Counted from the first letter of the stretch, positions 25,343 through 34,534 are shown. The stretch is DNA of 64,000 bases from JTS-RE37 sp041743425 (GCA_041743425.1 JBGTMS010000047.1:1-64000); one strand, 5' to 3'. A program made the numbers and translations. The notes: a model not told the origin generated them from the sequence alone.

Positions 25343-26323
25343 ATGAATAAGTATCTGGGACTGATATGCCTGTTTACTCTGATGATATCCTGTAAGGATG
25401 CAAAAAAACAAACGGAAACCAGTTCCACCTCTGATACCCCTACTATGGAAGCCGCAGCGCCTTTTTTTAAACTATCCCTGGCCCAATGGTCCATTCACAA
25501 AATGATCTGGGATAAGGGAACTGATCCTTACGATTTCGCTAAAATGTCCAAAGAGTGGGGATTCACCGGCCTGGAATATGTAAGCCAGCTCTACAATCCG
25601 GAATTGGAAAATGCCGGCTATTCCAAAGAGGCCATGGCAGCATTCGTACAAAAATGCAATGAGGAGGCTAAAAAGTACGGCATGGAAAATGTTTTGATTA
25701 TGATTGATGGGCAGGGGGACCTTGCAATTGACGACGTTGCAGAACGCAATGCGGCAGTGGAGAGGCATTTTATCTGGGTAGATGCAGCTTCTGCAATGGG
25801 CTGTCATGCCATCCGTGTGAACCTGGCTGGTAGTGATGTAGCCGAAAAGTGGAAGGCCAACTCTATTGACGGGCTCACAAAACTAGCTACCTATGCCAAG
25901 GAAAAGAATATCAATATTCTGGTTGAAAATCACGGAGGCTTATCCTCCGACGGGGCCATGCTGGCAGATGTAATGAAGGAGGTCAATATGCCCAACTGTG
26001 GAACGTTGCCCGATTTCGGAAACTTTTGTATCCGTAGAAATGATCCTGCGGACTATGCTTCTGGCTGCGCCGATATGTATGATATTTATAAAGGGGTTTC
26101 GGAGCTGATGCCTTACGCGAAGGCGGTAAGCGCAAAAAGCCATAATTTTGACGGGCAGGGAAATGAAAGAGATATTGATTATGTAAAGATGCTGCAAATC
26201 GTAAAGGATGCCGGATACCAGGGGTTCATCGGAGTGGAATATGAGGGCGAGGAACTGGGGGAAGCCGAAGGAATTCTGGCTACCAGGGAATTGCTTGTCA
26301 AAGCGTCCGGGGAATTAAAGTGA
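25343..26323 (+). CDS. Sugar phosphate isomerase/epimerase-like lipoprotein
   Basis: A 326-residue lipoprotein of the AP-endonuclease-2 TIM-barrel fold. The ATG at 25343 is preferred over 25319 because the lipoprotein signal starts there (MNKYLGLICLFTLMISC, lipid-Cys at 17). The metal site is visible: ILVENHGG (Glu), TLPDFGNF (Asp), KSHNFDGQG (His) and IGVEYEGEE (Glu). Bacteroidota carry many such proteins beside DUF1080 and GMC genes. It is the first gene of a plus-strand operon with DinB, MFS and Gfo/Idh/MocA genes. Probably an isomerase or epimerase acting on oxidised sugars at the envelope. Confidence 0.88.
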   Translation: MNKYLGLICLFTLMISCKDAKKQTETSSTSDTPTMEAAAPFFKLSLAQWSIHKMIWDKGTDPYDFAKMSKEWGFTGLEYVSQLYNPELENAGYSKEAMAAFVQKCNEEAKKYGMENVLIMIDGQGDLAIDDVAERNAAVERHFIWVDAASAMGCHAIRVNLAGSDVAEKWKANSIDGLTKLATYAKEKNINILVENHGGLSSDGAMLADVMKEVNMPNCGTLPDFGNFCIRRNDPADYASGCADMYDIYKGVSELMPYAKAVSAKSHNFDGQGNERDIDYVKMLQIVKDAGYQGFIGVEYEGEELGEAEGILATRELLVKASGELK

Positions 26324-26342
26324 ATTTTATTATTCCGACTTC

Positions 26343-26786
26343 ATGAAAGTTTTTTTTGATCAGCTATTTGATTACAATTTTTATTGTAATAAAAAACTTA
26401 TTGAAGTATCTAATCAATTGATAACGGTCCCTGAGAAGAGTGTATCGCTTTTCAGCCATCTCCTCAGCGCTCACCATATCTGGAATTCAAGGATTACAGG
26501 GAAAATTCCGGACTATCAGATATGGCAAATTCATTCCCTGGGGGATTGGGGGGAGATTCATTATGAAAATCAGCGGAATTCTTTCGAGATTATCACCAAT
26601 ACTTCAAACTTCGAGAAAAGAATTGCCTATGAAAATTCTCAGGGGAAATCCTATACCAATACGCTTCAGGATATCCTTTTTCATGTCATTAACCATTCCA
26701 CCCACCACCGGTCACAAATTTTAATGGATTTCAGGGCCAATGGCATTGAACCCGTTTCTTTGGACTTTATTTTTTACAAACGATAA
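26343..26786 (+). CDS. DinB-family protein
   Basis: A 147-residue four-helix-bundle protein. The metal-binding His set is seen at H44/H45 (LSAHHIWNSRI) and in HVINHSTHHRSQI (H118 and H122). Family members include thiol-S-transferases and stress-induced proteins; the substrate here is unknown. It sits 19 bases after the isomerase lipoprotein and 24 bases before the MFS gene, all on the plus strand. Its presence inside a sugar locus is not explained. Confidence 0.85.
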   Translation: MKVFFDQLFDYNFYCNKKLIEVSNQLITVPEKSVSLFSHLLSAHHIWNSRITGKIPDYQIWQIHSLGDWGEIHYENQRNSFEIITNTSNFEKRIAYENSQGKSYTNTLQDILFHVINHSTHHRSQILMDFRANGIEPVSLDFIFYKR

Positions 26787-26810
26787 ACCATAAACGATAT
26801 CCCAAAGCCC

Positions 26811-28040
26811 ATGACCACAAAAGTAAAAGTCCAGTTGTCCTTCATGATGTTCCTCGAGTTTTTTATTTGGGGAGGTTGGTTTGTAACCCTGGGAACCTTT
26901 TTGGGAGATAACCTTAAAGCTAGCGGGGCTGAGGTTGCCATGGCTTTTTCTACACAGTCGTGGGGAGCCATAATCGCACCTTTTGTCATTGGGCTCATTG
27001 CTGACCGGTACTTTAATGCAGAACGCATCCTCGGGATATTACATCTGGCAGGGGCGGTCCTGATGTACCAGATGTACACTGCCACGGAATTCGCCATCTT
27101 TTATCCATATGTCCTGGGATATATGATCCTTTACATGCCAACGCTGGCGCTCGTCAATTCGGTTTCCTTTAATCAAATGGTGAATCCCACCAAGGAATTT
27201 CCACCTATTCGTGTTTTCGGCACCCTTGGCTGGATCGCGGCGGGCTTGATAATCAGTTACGTTTTTGTTTGGGATTCGCCTGAGGCCAGAGCAGAGGGGA
27301 TGCTTAAAAATACCTTTCTTATGATCTCAATGGCTTCCGCATTATTGGGAATTTTTAGCTTTATACTTCCAAAAACCCCACCTAAAATTGAAAAGGATGA
27401 AAAGGTGAATCTCAATGCCATCCTGGGTCTGGATGCCTTAAAGCTTTTGAAAGATCGGAATTTTCTTATTTTCTTTATCTCATCGGTTCTCATCTGCATC
27501 CCCCTTGCCTTCTATTATCAGAACGCCAATCCTTTTTTAGCCGAGATAGGCCTTGACAATCCTACCGGGAAAATGACGATAGGACAGGTCTCCGAAGTAT
27601 TATTTATGCTGTTACTCCCGTATTTTTTCAGAAAATACGGCTTTAAAAAAACCATCATGGCCGGAATGCTGGCATGGACCCTGCGCTACCTGCTATTCGC
27701 CTATGGAAATGCCGGTGAACTCTCATTCATGTTGTTGATCGGTATAGCGCTTCACGGAATTTGTTATGATTTCTTCTTTGTTTCGGGCCAGATTTATACG
27801 GATTCAAAGGCCGGACCAAAATTTAAAAGCGCGGCCCAGGGTCTTATTACCCTTGCCACATATGGATTTGGTATGCTCATAGGATTTTGGGTTGCGGGGA
27901 AAATCACCGACACCTATCTCTTAGCCCAAAACGCACATGACTGGATGCATATCTGGATTTTCCCGGCGGTCTTTGCCTTTGGTGTGCTCTTGCTTTTTAC
28001 AATCTTTTTTAAGAATGTTGCCATAGAATATAAAAAATAA
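26811..28040 (+). CDS. MFS permease, nucleoside:H+ symporter (NupG/XapB) type
   Basis: A 409-residue transporter with twelve predicted membrane helices. The N-terminal segment (LSFMMFLEFFIWGGWFVTLGTFL) and GLIADRYFNAERILG loop match the nucleoside:proton symporter family in the major facilitator superfamily. In Bacteroidota, members beside Gfo/Idh/MocA and isomerase genes are likely to import sugar derivatives rather than nucleosides, but that is inference from neighbours. The gene lies 13 bases before the Gfo/Idh/MocA gene, so they are in one operon. Confidence 0.88.
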   Translation: MTTKVKVQLSFMMFLEFFIWGGWFVTLGTFLGDNLKASGAEVAMAFSTQSWGAIIAPFVIGLIADRYFNAERILGILHLAGAVLMYQMYTATEFAIFYPYVLGYMILYMPTLALVNSVSFNQMVNPTKEFPPIRVFGTLGWIAAGLIISYVFVWDSPEARAEGMLKNTFLMISMASALLGIFSFILPKTPPKIEKDEKVNLNAILGLDALKLLKDRNFLIFFISSVLICIPLAFYYQNANPFLAEIGLDNPTGKMTIGQVSEVLFMLLLPYFFRKYGFKKTIMAGMLAWTLRYLLFAYGNAGELSFMLLIGIALHGICYDFFFVSGQIYTDSKAGPKFKSAAQGLITLATYGFGMLIGFWVAGKITDTYLLAQNAHDWMHIWIFPAVFAFGVLLLFTIFFKNVAIEYKK

Positions 28041-28053
28041 ATAACAGACTATT

Positions 28054-29190
28054 ATGCCCAGGAAAATAAGATTAGGGATTATTGGTGGCGGGGGTGACTC
28101 CCTGATAGGTGTCCTTCACCGCGTTGCAGCCTTTATTAATGATAATTATGAAATATCAGCCGCAGTTTTTAACCCGGATTACGATGCAAATCTGGAATTT
28201 GCCCGCCGGATAGATATTCCTACAGAACGGATCTACAAAGATTTCGATACACTTGTAGAAGAGGAGTTGAAGTTGCCTGCTGAGGAACGTATTCAGGTCT
28301 GTTCTATCCTGACTCCTAATTTTCTTCATTTTCCCATGGCCAGGAAATTATTGGAAAATGGTTTCAATGTCATATGTGAAAAGCCGATGACCACCACCTA
28401 TGAAGAAGCAAAGATCCTGCAGGGGGCGCATAAGAAATCGGGAAAGGTATTTGCAGTGACCCATACCTATACAGGTTATCCAATGGTGCGGCAGATGCGC
28501 GAAATGATCAAAGCCGGGGAACTTGGAAAGATACATAAAGTAGATGCCCGCTACTACCAGGGGTGGATCAACCCGGTCATCCATGACAAGGAGAAGCGAT
28601 CGTCCGTGTGGCGTCTTGACCCTAAGAAGGCAGGCATCAGTTCCTGCATGGGTGACATAGGAGTTCATGCCTTCAACCTCATCGAATACACAACCGGCCT
28701 ACAGGTAAAATCCCTGCTATGTGATTTCAATTATTTGTATGAAGATAACCAGATGGATGTGGATGGCACGGTGCTTATTCGTATGGGGAACCACATAAAA
28801 GGAGTGATTCGGGGCAGTCAGGTAGCCACAGGAGAGGAAAATGGATTGGCAATTGCTATTTACGGAGAAAAAGCCGGTCTTAGATGGGAGCAGGAAAATC
28901 CGAATTTTCTTTATAAAATGAGTGACACTGAACCCACACAGATATACAAACCAGGGCATTCTTACAATGCCCCCTTATCCCTGGCCGGGACAAAACTTCC
29001 CCCCGGCCACCCTGAAGGTATTTTTGACTCTATGGCAAATATATATCTTGGAGTCGCCCGGGCCGTCCGCGGGGAAAAGTTTAATGACGGGGAATTCCCC
29101 ACGATCATTGATGGTGTTCGGGGCCTCAATTTTATCGAGGCGACCGTGGCTTCCCACAAATCAGGAAATCTTTGGATTGAATTAGATTAA
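28054..29190 (+). CDS. Gfo/Idh/MocA-family oxidoreductase
   Basis: A 378-residue NAD(P)-dependent sugar dehydrogenase. The dinucleotide motif is near the N-terminus (IGGGGDSLIG) and the catalytic Lys is in CEKPMTT, about residue 110. A following helical/beta domain contains YYQGWINPVIHD and GISSCMGDIGVHAFNLIEY, with His in the pocket. It has no signal peptide and so works in the cytoplasm. In the context of GMC and DUF1080 genes it could reduce an imported keto-sugar back to a normal sugar, or oxidise a pyranose. It is the last gene of the plus-strand operon that begins at 25343. Confidence 0.92.
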   Translation: MPRKIRLGIIGGGGDSLIGVLHRVAAFINDNYEISAAVFNPDYDANLEFARRIDIPTERIYKDFDTLVEEELKLPAEERIQVCSILTPNFLHFPMARKLLENGFNVICEKPMTTTYEEAKILQGAHKKSGKVFAVTHTYTGYPMVRQMREMIKAGELGKIHKVDARYYQGWINPVIHDKEKRSSVWRLDPKKAGISSCMGDIGVHAFNLIEYTTGLQVKSLLCDFNYLYEDNQMDVDGTVLIRMGNHIKGVIRGSQVATGEENGLAIAIYGEKAGLRWEQENPNFLYKMSDTEPTQIYKPGHSYNAPLSLAGTKLPPGHPEGIFDSMANIYLGVARAVRGEKFNDGEFPTIIDGVRGLNFIEATVASHKSGNLWIELD

Positions 29191-29283
29191 CGGTTTTAAA
29201 GATTCAGCCACAGGCAGAGAAAAATTGAGAGGGCATGGGCGCACATTGAGGCCTGATGTCAGGAGTGATCAACGTAGTGCTTT

Positions 29284-29748
29284 CTAGCGCTGAAAAACTT
29301 TTTCAAAGACTTCGCAGACAACGATCATACTATCTCTGGGTACCCTGCCGTAAGGTTCCAGTTCCCTGCCATAATATTCCCATTGTATTTTTTTCCAGGA
29401 GGTCAGCGTACCATCTCCCACCCCATCCATTCTGGTAAAAGATTCGTTTATGGCAAAGTAGGGCTTTAAACGGACCGCTACGGTTCTCAGGATACAACGA
29501 GCCTCTCCTTCCCAATCGGTAATAATAGTGAAATCGCCAATTCTCGGAATGGCTTCCTTGCGAGATTGCAGGCCCAACAGGGAGTAAGACCGGGCTCTTT
29601 TCTGTCCGGAAAGTACAAATTCTAGCATTCTGTTGGCGTCATTTTCATTGTCACTGAAGTAAGTGACTTTCGGTTCGGCAACAAAGGCATAGTTGATATG
29701 GGTATCGAGGTAGTCTCCCCATAAATTTCTGGCGGACACATTTTTCAT
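29284..29748 (-). CDS. ASCH-domain protein
   Basis: A 154-residue protein with an ASCH domain, a beta-barrel related to PUA domains that may bind RNA or a nucleotide. Recognisable pieces are the LSGQKRARSYSLLGLQ segment and GDFTIITDWEGEARCILRTVAVRLKPYFAI, typical of the YqfB/ASCH pattern. It is located 17 bases after the second GMC gene on the same strand. It is not an obvious sugar-pathway enzyme; it may be a hitch-hiker. There is no signal peptide. Confidence 0.85.
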   Translation of the reverse strand: MKNVSARNLWGDYLDTHINYAFVAEPKVTYFSDNENDANRMLEFVLSGQKRARSYSLLGLQSRKEAIPRIGDFTIITDWEGEARCILRTVAVRLKPYFAINESFTRMDGVGDGTLTSWKKIQWEYYGRELEPYGRVPRDSMIVVCEVFEKVFQR

Positions 29749-29765
29749 AAAGAGGATCGTTTCAT

Positions 29766-31484
29766 TTATGAGAATCTCCCTTTTTTAAACTCGTCCGCGG
29801 CGTGACTGGCCGCTCTCGCTGTAAATGCCATATAGGTAAGTGAGGGGTTTACGCAACTGGCGGAAGTCATAAAAGCTCCGTCGGTAACGTAGACATTTTG
29901 TACTTCATGCAATTGGTTGTGCTGATTGACTACCGAGGTTCTGGGGTTCCAGCCCATCCGGGCTCCTCCCATCTCGTGAATACCCAGACCCGGACCCGTT
30001 GTCTGATCGAAAGTTGAAATATCCCGGAAGCCAGCGGCCTCAAACATTGCCACTATTTGCCGAATGATATCTTCCCTCATTTTATATTCATTGTCCCTGA
30101 ACTCCACATCAAAGTCGAGTTGCGGCAAGCCCCATTGATCTTTCTCCGTCTCACTCAGCCTGACCCGGTTATCATGGTAAGGCAGCATCTCCCCAAATCC
30201 TGTTACGCCTATCTGCCAGGCCCCGGGTTTGAGGATACGTTTCTTCAAATCTGCTCCATAACGCATCTCGGCCACAGAATTTGTCCAGTCTTCCCTGCTC
30301 GCGCTACCCTGATATCCGAAACCCCGTAAATACTCCTTTTGCCGGGTTTTATCATCCATGTTTACAAAACGGGGAATATAAAAACCATTGGGTCTTCGGC
30401 CCTTGTAATATTTTTCCAGATGGCCGTCTACCTTGGCGGAAGCCCCCAGTTTGTAATGGTGGTCCATGATGTTCCTTCCTACCTGATCATAATTATTGCC
30501 CATCCCATCGGGAAAGCGTTCAGATCTGGATTGAAGCAGGATACCAACAGAGGCCATGGAAGAAGCGCAAAGAAAAATAACGCTCGCACTGAATTCCAGC
30601 TTTTCATGGGTTTCCGTGTCGACCACTTTTACTCCGGTAGCCCGACCTGTGCCCGGGTCAAATAGGATCTCATGAACGATACTATTTGGTCTAAGGGTCA
30701 AATTTCCGGTTCTCTCAGCAGCCGGCAAGGTGCTTGAATTGCTGCTGAAGTATCCGCCAAAAGGACATCCTCTCCAGCACCGGTTTCTGTATTGGCAGGG
30801 ATTTCTTCCGTTTACCTGGGCCTTGTTATCAGTTATATGCGCTACCCGCCCAATGGTAAGTAGTCGTCCGTCGTCAAATTTATCCGACAAGGCCTGCCGG
30901 AGGTCCTCCTCCGGGCACATGAGCTCCATAGGCGGCTGGAACTTCCCGTCAGGGAGATGCTTCAGACCCAGCAATTCACCACTGACTCCGATATATTCTT
31001 CCACCTTGTCATACCATGAAGTAAGATCCTTATATCGCACTGGCCAGTCAACCCCGATGTCCTCCTTAAGATTGGCCTCAAAATCAAGATCACTCCATCT
31101 GTAGCTCTGGCGACCCCAGGTCAGTGAACGTCCTCCGACCTGGTAACCACGGATCCAGTCAAATCGTTTGGTTTCCACATAGGGATGATCCAGGTCATTG
31201 ACGAAAAAGTGTTTGGTATCCTCTCTCGGCGCCCAATTGACGCGCAATTGTTTGTGATATTTTGCCTTGTCCTCCCTTGACAATTCTCCTTTGTTAGGGT
31301 AATCCCAGGGATCGTCATTCATGGTTTTATAGTCCTCGATATGCTTTACCATCCGGCCGCGTTCCAAAACCAATGTCTTCAGGCCTTTTTCACACAACTC
31401 CTTTGCCGCCCATCCACCGCTGATTCCGGTTCCTACCACAATTGCATCAAATTGTTCCTTGGGATTGATGGTTTTATTTTCCAT
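29766..31484 (-). CDS. GMC-family FAD oxidoreductase, second copy
   Basis: A 572-residue paralogue of the enzyme at 23468-25183, sharing its N-terminal FAD motif (VVGTGISGGWAAKEL), its catalytic H503/N546 pair and the Cys triad C230-x5-C236-x3-C240. Its helper subunit gene is not adjacent; it may use the subunit-3 protein from the other operon for export. The paralogues differ most around residues 55-95 and near the substrate loop, which suggests a different sugar or anomer. It is divergent from the isomerase at 31615 and followed by the ASCH gene. Confidence 0.92.
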   Translation of the reverse strand: MENKTINPKEQFDAIVVGTGISGGWAAKELCEKGLKTLVLERGRMVKHIEDYKTMNDDPWDYPNKGELSREDKAKYHKQLRVNWAPREDTKHFFVNDLDHPYVETKRFDWIRGYQVGGRSLTWGRQSYRWSDLDFEANLKEDIGVDWPVRYKDLTSWYDKVEEYIGVSGELLGLKHLPDGKFQPPMELMCPEEDLRQALSDKFDDGRLLTIGRVAHITDNKAQVNGRNPCQYRNRCWRGCPFGGYFSSNSSTLPAAERTGNLTLRPNSIVHEILFDPGTGRATGVKVVDTETHEKLEFSASVIFLCASSMASVGILLQSRSERFPDGMGNNYDQVGRNIMDHHYKLGASAKVDGHLEKYYKGRRPNGFYIPRFVNMDDKTRQKEYLRGFGYQGSASREDWTNSVAEMRYGADLKKRILKPGAWQIGVTGFGEMLPYHDNRVRLSETEKDQWGLPQLDFDVEFRDNEYKMREDIIRQIVAMFEAAGFRDISTFDQTTGPGLGIHEMGGARMGWNPRTSVVNQHNQLHEVQNVYVTDGAFMTSASCVNPSLTYMAFTARAASHAADEFKKGRFS

Positions 31485-31614
31485 TTTATTTTGTGGTAAT
31501 TCCTATATTTATGAACTTGTACCTTAGGATATCCTATTTACTTTAGGCATTAAATATAGGGTATAATTCTTATAGTTTTATAGAATACCATTGTGAATCT
31601 AGCGAGATAAAAAG

Positions 31615-32667
31615 ATGAAAACCATTAAAGGACCAGCCGTTTTCCTGGCGCAGTTTGTAGATAGTCAACCGCCGTTCAATTCACTTGATGGCATGTGTAA
31701 ATGGGCGGCAGATCTGGGATATAAGGGAATACAGATACCGACCTGGGAAGGCTTTTTGATAGATCTGGATAAGGCTGCGGAAAGCCAGGAATATTGCGAT
31801 GAACTCAAGGGAAAGATCAATTCTTATGGTTTGGAGATTACAGAACTTTCCACCCATCTTCAGGGACAACTGGTTGCCGTGCATCCGGCTTATGATCTGA
31901 TGTTCGATAACTTTGCTCCTGACAAAGTAAAAAACAACCCGAAGGCGCGAACAGCATGGGCGGTAGACGTATTGAAAAAGGCGGCTACTGCCAGCAGACG
32001 TCTTGGAATAAAAGCTCATGCCACATTTTCTGGTGCCCTGTTGTGGCATACCTGGCATCCATGGCCACAACGCCCTCCAGGTCTTGTAGAGGCAGGCTTT
32101 GAGGAACTGGCAAAAAGATGGAAACCTATTCTGGATCATTTCGACCATGAAGGGGTGGATGTGTGCTATGAAATTCATCCGGGTGAAGACCTGCATGACG
32201 GGGATACCTTCGAAAGGTTTCTAAAAGCGACAGGCAATCATAAACGGGCGAATATTCTCTATGATCCAAGTCATTTTGTGCTGCAACAACTTGATTATAT
32301 CACTTATATTGACCACTATCACGAGTTTATAAGATCATTTCATGTGAAGGATTCCGAATTCAATCCAACCGGAAAAAAAGGGGCATTCGGAGGTTACAAC
32401 GACTGGGGAGACAGGGCCGGGCGCTACCGTTCCCTGGGGGACGGACAAATTGATTTTAAAACCATTTTCTCAAAACTCACTCAATATGGCTGTGATGTAT
32501 GGGCCGTCATGGAATGGGAGTGTTGTATAAAAAGTCCGGAACAGGGGGCAAGGGAAGGCGCAAAATTTATTGCGGAGCACATTATTGAGGCTACTGAAAA
32601 AACATTTGACGATTTTGCCGGAGGATCAACAGACAAGGAGATGCTGAAGAAAATATTGGGAATCTAA
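31615..32667 (+). CDS. Sugar phosphate isomerase/epimerase, cytoplasmic
   Basis: A 350-residue TIM-barrel protein of the AP-endonuclease-2 family without a signal peptide. The metal-site segments are CYEIHPGEDLHDGDTF (Glu and His), NILYDPSHFVLQQ (Asp and His), SFHVKDSEF (His) and WAVMEWEC (Glu). It is larger than the other two isomerases in the window and has a C-terminal extension (FAGGSTDKEMLKKILGI). It begins the operon that continues with two DUF1080 genes. A role as isomerase, epimerase or dehydratase on a keto-sugar is likely, and the exact reaction is unknown. Confidence 0.88.
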   Translation: MKTIKGPAVFLAQFVDSQPPFNSLDGMCKWAADLGYKGIQIPTWEGFLIDLDKAAESQEYCDELKGKINSYGLEITELSTHLQGQLVAVHPAYDLMFDNFAPDKVKNNPKARTAWAVDVLKKAATASRRLGIKAHATFSGALLWHTWHPWPQRPPGLVEAGFEELAKRWKPILDHFDHEGVDVCYEIHPGEDLHDGDTFERFLKATGNHKRANILYDPSHFVLQQLDYITYIDHYHEFIRSFHVKDSEFNPTGKKGAFGGYNDWGDRAGRYRSLGDGQIDFKTIFSKLTQYGCDVWAVMEWECCIKSPEQGAREGAKFIAEHIIEATEKTFDDFAGGSTDKEMLKKILGI

Positions 32668-32680
32668 ACATATATATAAA

Positions 32681-33439
32681 ATGAAAAAATGTTTGCTTTT
32701 TTTAATTCTTGCGATCTGTTTTGCAGGCTGTAAGGAAAAGACGGAGAAAATGGGAGATGCCACGGCAAATACGGAGATGGAAGAAACAGAGATGGAAAAA
32801 AATAAAGAAGGGAAATGGATCGTCCTGTTTGACGGTTCTTCCATGAATGGCTGGAAGGCCTATAATGGGGAGGGCGTTCCGGAAGCCTGGACAATCGAAG
32901 ATGGGGCCATGGTCCTGAATCCTCCAAAGACAAGACCTGAAGGGGCAAATTACAATCTGGTAACTGAAAATGAGTATAAGGATTTTGTACTCTCCCTTGA
33001 GTGGAGGATTTCAGAAGGAGGAAATAGTGGCATCATGTGGGGAATATCGGAAGATAAAAAGTTCAGCGAGCCCTATGAGACAGGCCCCGAAATCCAGGTG
33101 CTTGATAATGACAAGCACCCTGATGCCAAAAACGGCACTACACATCAGGCCGGATCGCTTTATGATATGGTGGCGCCATCAGTGGATAATACCAAAGAAA
33201 TTGGCGAGTGGAATACATGTATTATTACCGTGGATCACAAATCGGAAGCGGGAAGTGTTGTTCTTAATGGAGAGGAAGTTGTCACCTTTCCTTTGGGAAA
33301 TGATATGTGGGATGTGATGGTCTCCAAATCCAAGTTTGCGGATTGGGAGAACTTCGGGAAATTCAGCACAGGCAAAATCGGCCTTCAGGATCATGGGGAT
33401 CAGGTGGCCTTTAGAAATATCAAAATCAAGGAGTTATAG
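32681..33439 (+). CDS. DUF1080 lipoprotein (3-keto-disaccharide hydrolase family)
   Basis: A 252-residue lipoprotein with a signal ending at C17 (LAICFAGCKEK). Residues 45-252 form the DUF1080 (PF06439) concanavalin-like jelly-roll: WIVLFDGSSMNGWKAY, FVLSLEWRISEGGNSGIMW, GPEIQVLDNDKHPD and GKIGLQDHGDQVAFRNIKI. The EIQVLDN and GLQDHG segments are the usual active-site edges. Enzymes of this family cleave 3-keto-glycosides, so this protein should act after the GMC oxidoreductases at the cell surface or periplasm. It follows the isomerase gene by 13 bases. Confidence 0.92.
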   Translation: MKKCLLFLILAICFAGCKEKTEKMGDATANTEMEETEMEKNKEGKWIVLFDGSSMNGWKAYNGEGVPEAWTIEDGAMVLNPPKTRPEGANYNLVTENEYKDFVLSLEWRISEGGNSGIMWGISEDKKFSEPYETGPEIQVLDNDKHPDAKNGTTHQAGSLYDMVAPSVDNTKEIGEWNTCIITVDHKSEAGSVVLNGEEVVTFPLGNDMWDVMVSKSKFADWENFGKFSTGKIGLQDHGDQVAFRNIKIKEL

Positions 33440-33549
33440 CAATAATCTCAGAATCCTTGCTGACCTTCACTTAAAATTTCCCCTAAAGAAATAAGTTGTG
33501 AAGGGATGGCGGGCTCTCGGATGACGCTTCGTTTTTAAAAGATAAACAT

Positions 33550-34371
33550 ATGAAACAGATAAAACTGCATTATATTATTACCGTTGTGCTTGTAGTGCTG
33601 GGATGTAAGGGAGAAGCCCAGGATACTACCAATAGCAACAATGAAACTATGAATAATGAAATTGTTCATGCGGAATATAGCGGTACCGAACCTACCAAAC
33701 CTGAAGGAACGGAGTTTTACGAGCCCGTTCCCCCCGTGGTCGATCCTATAGCAAAAAATGGGGCACCCAGCGACGCTATTATATTATTTGATGGAAAAGG
33801 GCTGGAGCCTTGGATTTCTTCAAGGGATAGTACGGATGCAAAATGGACACTGAACTCCGATGGGAGTATGACCGTTAAGGATAAGACAGGTGATATTGAA
33901 ACAAAACAGCACTTCGGGGACATGCAACTCCATATAGAATGGCGTTCACCTGCAGAAATCCAGGGAAAAAACCAGAGTCGGGGAAACAGTGGTATATTTC
34001 TTTCCGGGATGTACGAAATTCAGGTTTTGGACAATAACGACAATGACACCTATGTGAACGGTCAGGTGGGTTCTATTTACAAACAGCGGGCCCCGCTTGC
34101 CAAAGCCTCTGTGCCTACCGGGGAATGGAATACGTATGATATTATTTACCATGCACCTGAATTCAATGAACAAGGTAAAAAGATAAAATCTGGAACGGTG
34201 ACGGTGATTCAGAATGGTGTCCTCATCCAGGATCATGCGGAGATCAAAGGTACCACACCTTATGTAGGCTGGCCAAAAAATCCGGCCCACGGGAAAGGTC
34301 CGCTAAAACTTCAGGATCACGGAGATAACAGCAGGGTGAGTTATCGCAATATCTGGGTGCGCGAATTGTGA
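33550..34371 (+). CDS. DUF1080 lipoprotein, second copy
   Basis: A 273-residue lipoprotein with a signal ending at C19 (VVLVVLGCKGE). The DUF1080 domain starts at about residue 75 (DAIILFDGKGLEPWIS) and includes MQLHIEWRSPAEIQG, IFLSGMYEIQVLDN and LKLQDHGDNSRVSYRNIWV. It differs from the first copy by a longer Ser/Asn/Thr-rich linker (about 25-70), a longer mid-loop and a GWPKNPAHGKG insertion, as in the family's other common subtype. It lies 110 bases after the first copy, either as the last operon gene or with its own promoter. Confidence 0.9.
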   Translation: MKQIKLHYIITVVLVVLGCKGEAQDTTNSNNETMNNEIVHAEYSGTEPTKPEGTEFYEPVPPVVDPIAKNGAPSDAIILFDGKGLEPWISSRDSTDAKWTLNSDGSMTVKDKTGDIETKQHFGDMQLHIEWRSPAEIQGKNQSRGNSGIFLSGMYEIQVLDNNDNDTYVNGQVGSIYKQRAPLAKASVPTGEWNTYDIIYHAPEFNEQGKKIKSGTVTVIQNGVLIQDHAEIKGTTPYVGWPKNPAHGKGPLKLQDHGDNSRVSYRNIWVREL

Positions 34372-34488
34372 TTGCAGTCAGTATAAATTAGCCTTAACCT
34401 GGATTGAGGCTGGTGGAGAATGGTTTCCTGCCCTTGAAGGCTTGAGTCGGGGGGTGCATCGGGAAATCATCTGAGCATTTTTGATAAT

Positions 34489-34518
34489 ACGGGGCCATCT
34501 TATATGGTGGCACCCCGT
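34489..34518. other. GC-rich hairpin before the yicC-family promoter
   Basis: ACGGGG (34489-34494) can pair with CCCCGT (34513-34518), and the inner CCAT/ATGG or CCA/TGG lengthens the stem. It lies 117 bases after the second DUF1080 stop and upstream of the yicC-family -7 element. There is no T-tract, so it is not a clear terminator; it could protect the 3' end of the upstream message. Confidence 0.35.
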
Positions 34519-34534
34519 CAAGTCCAAATTTACC

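Noticed and set aside
34489..34518. Calling this hairpin a terminator
   Set aside because: No T-tract on either strand, so listed only as a structure.
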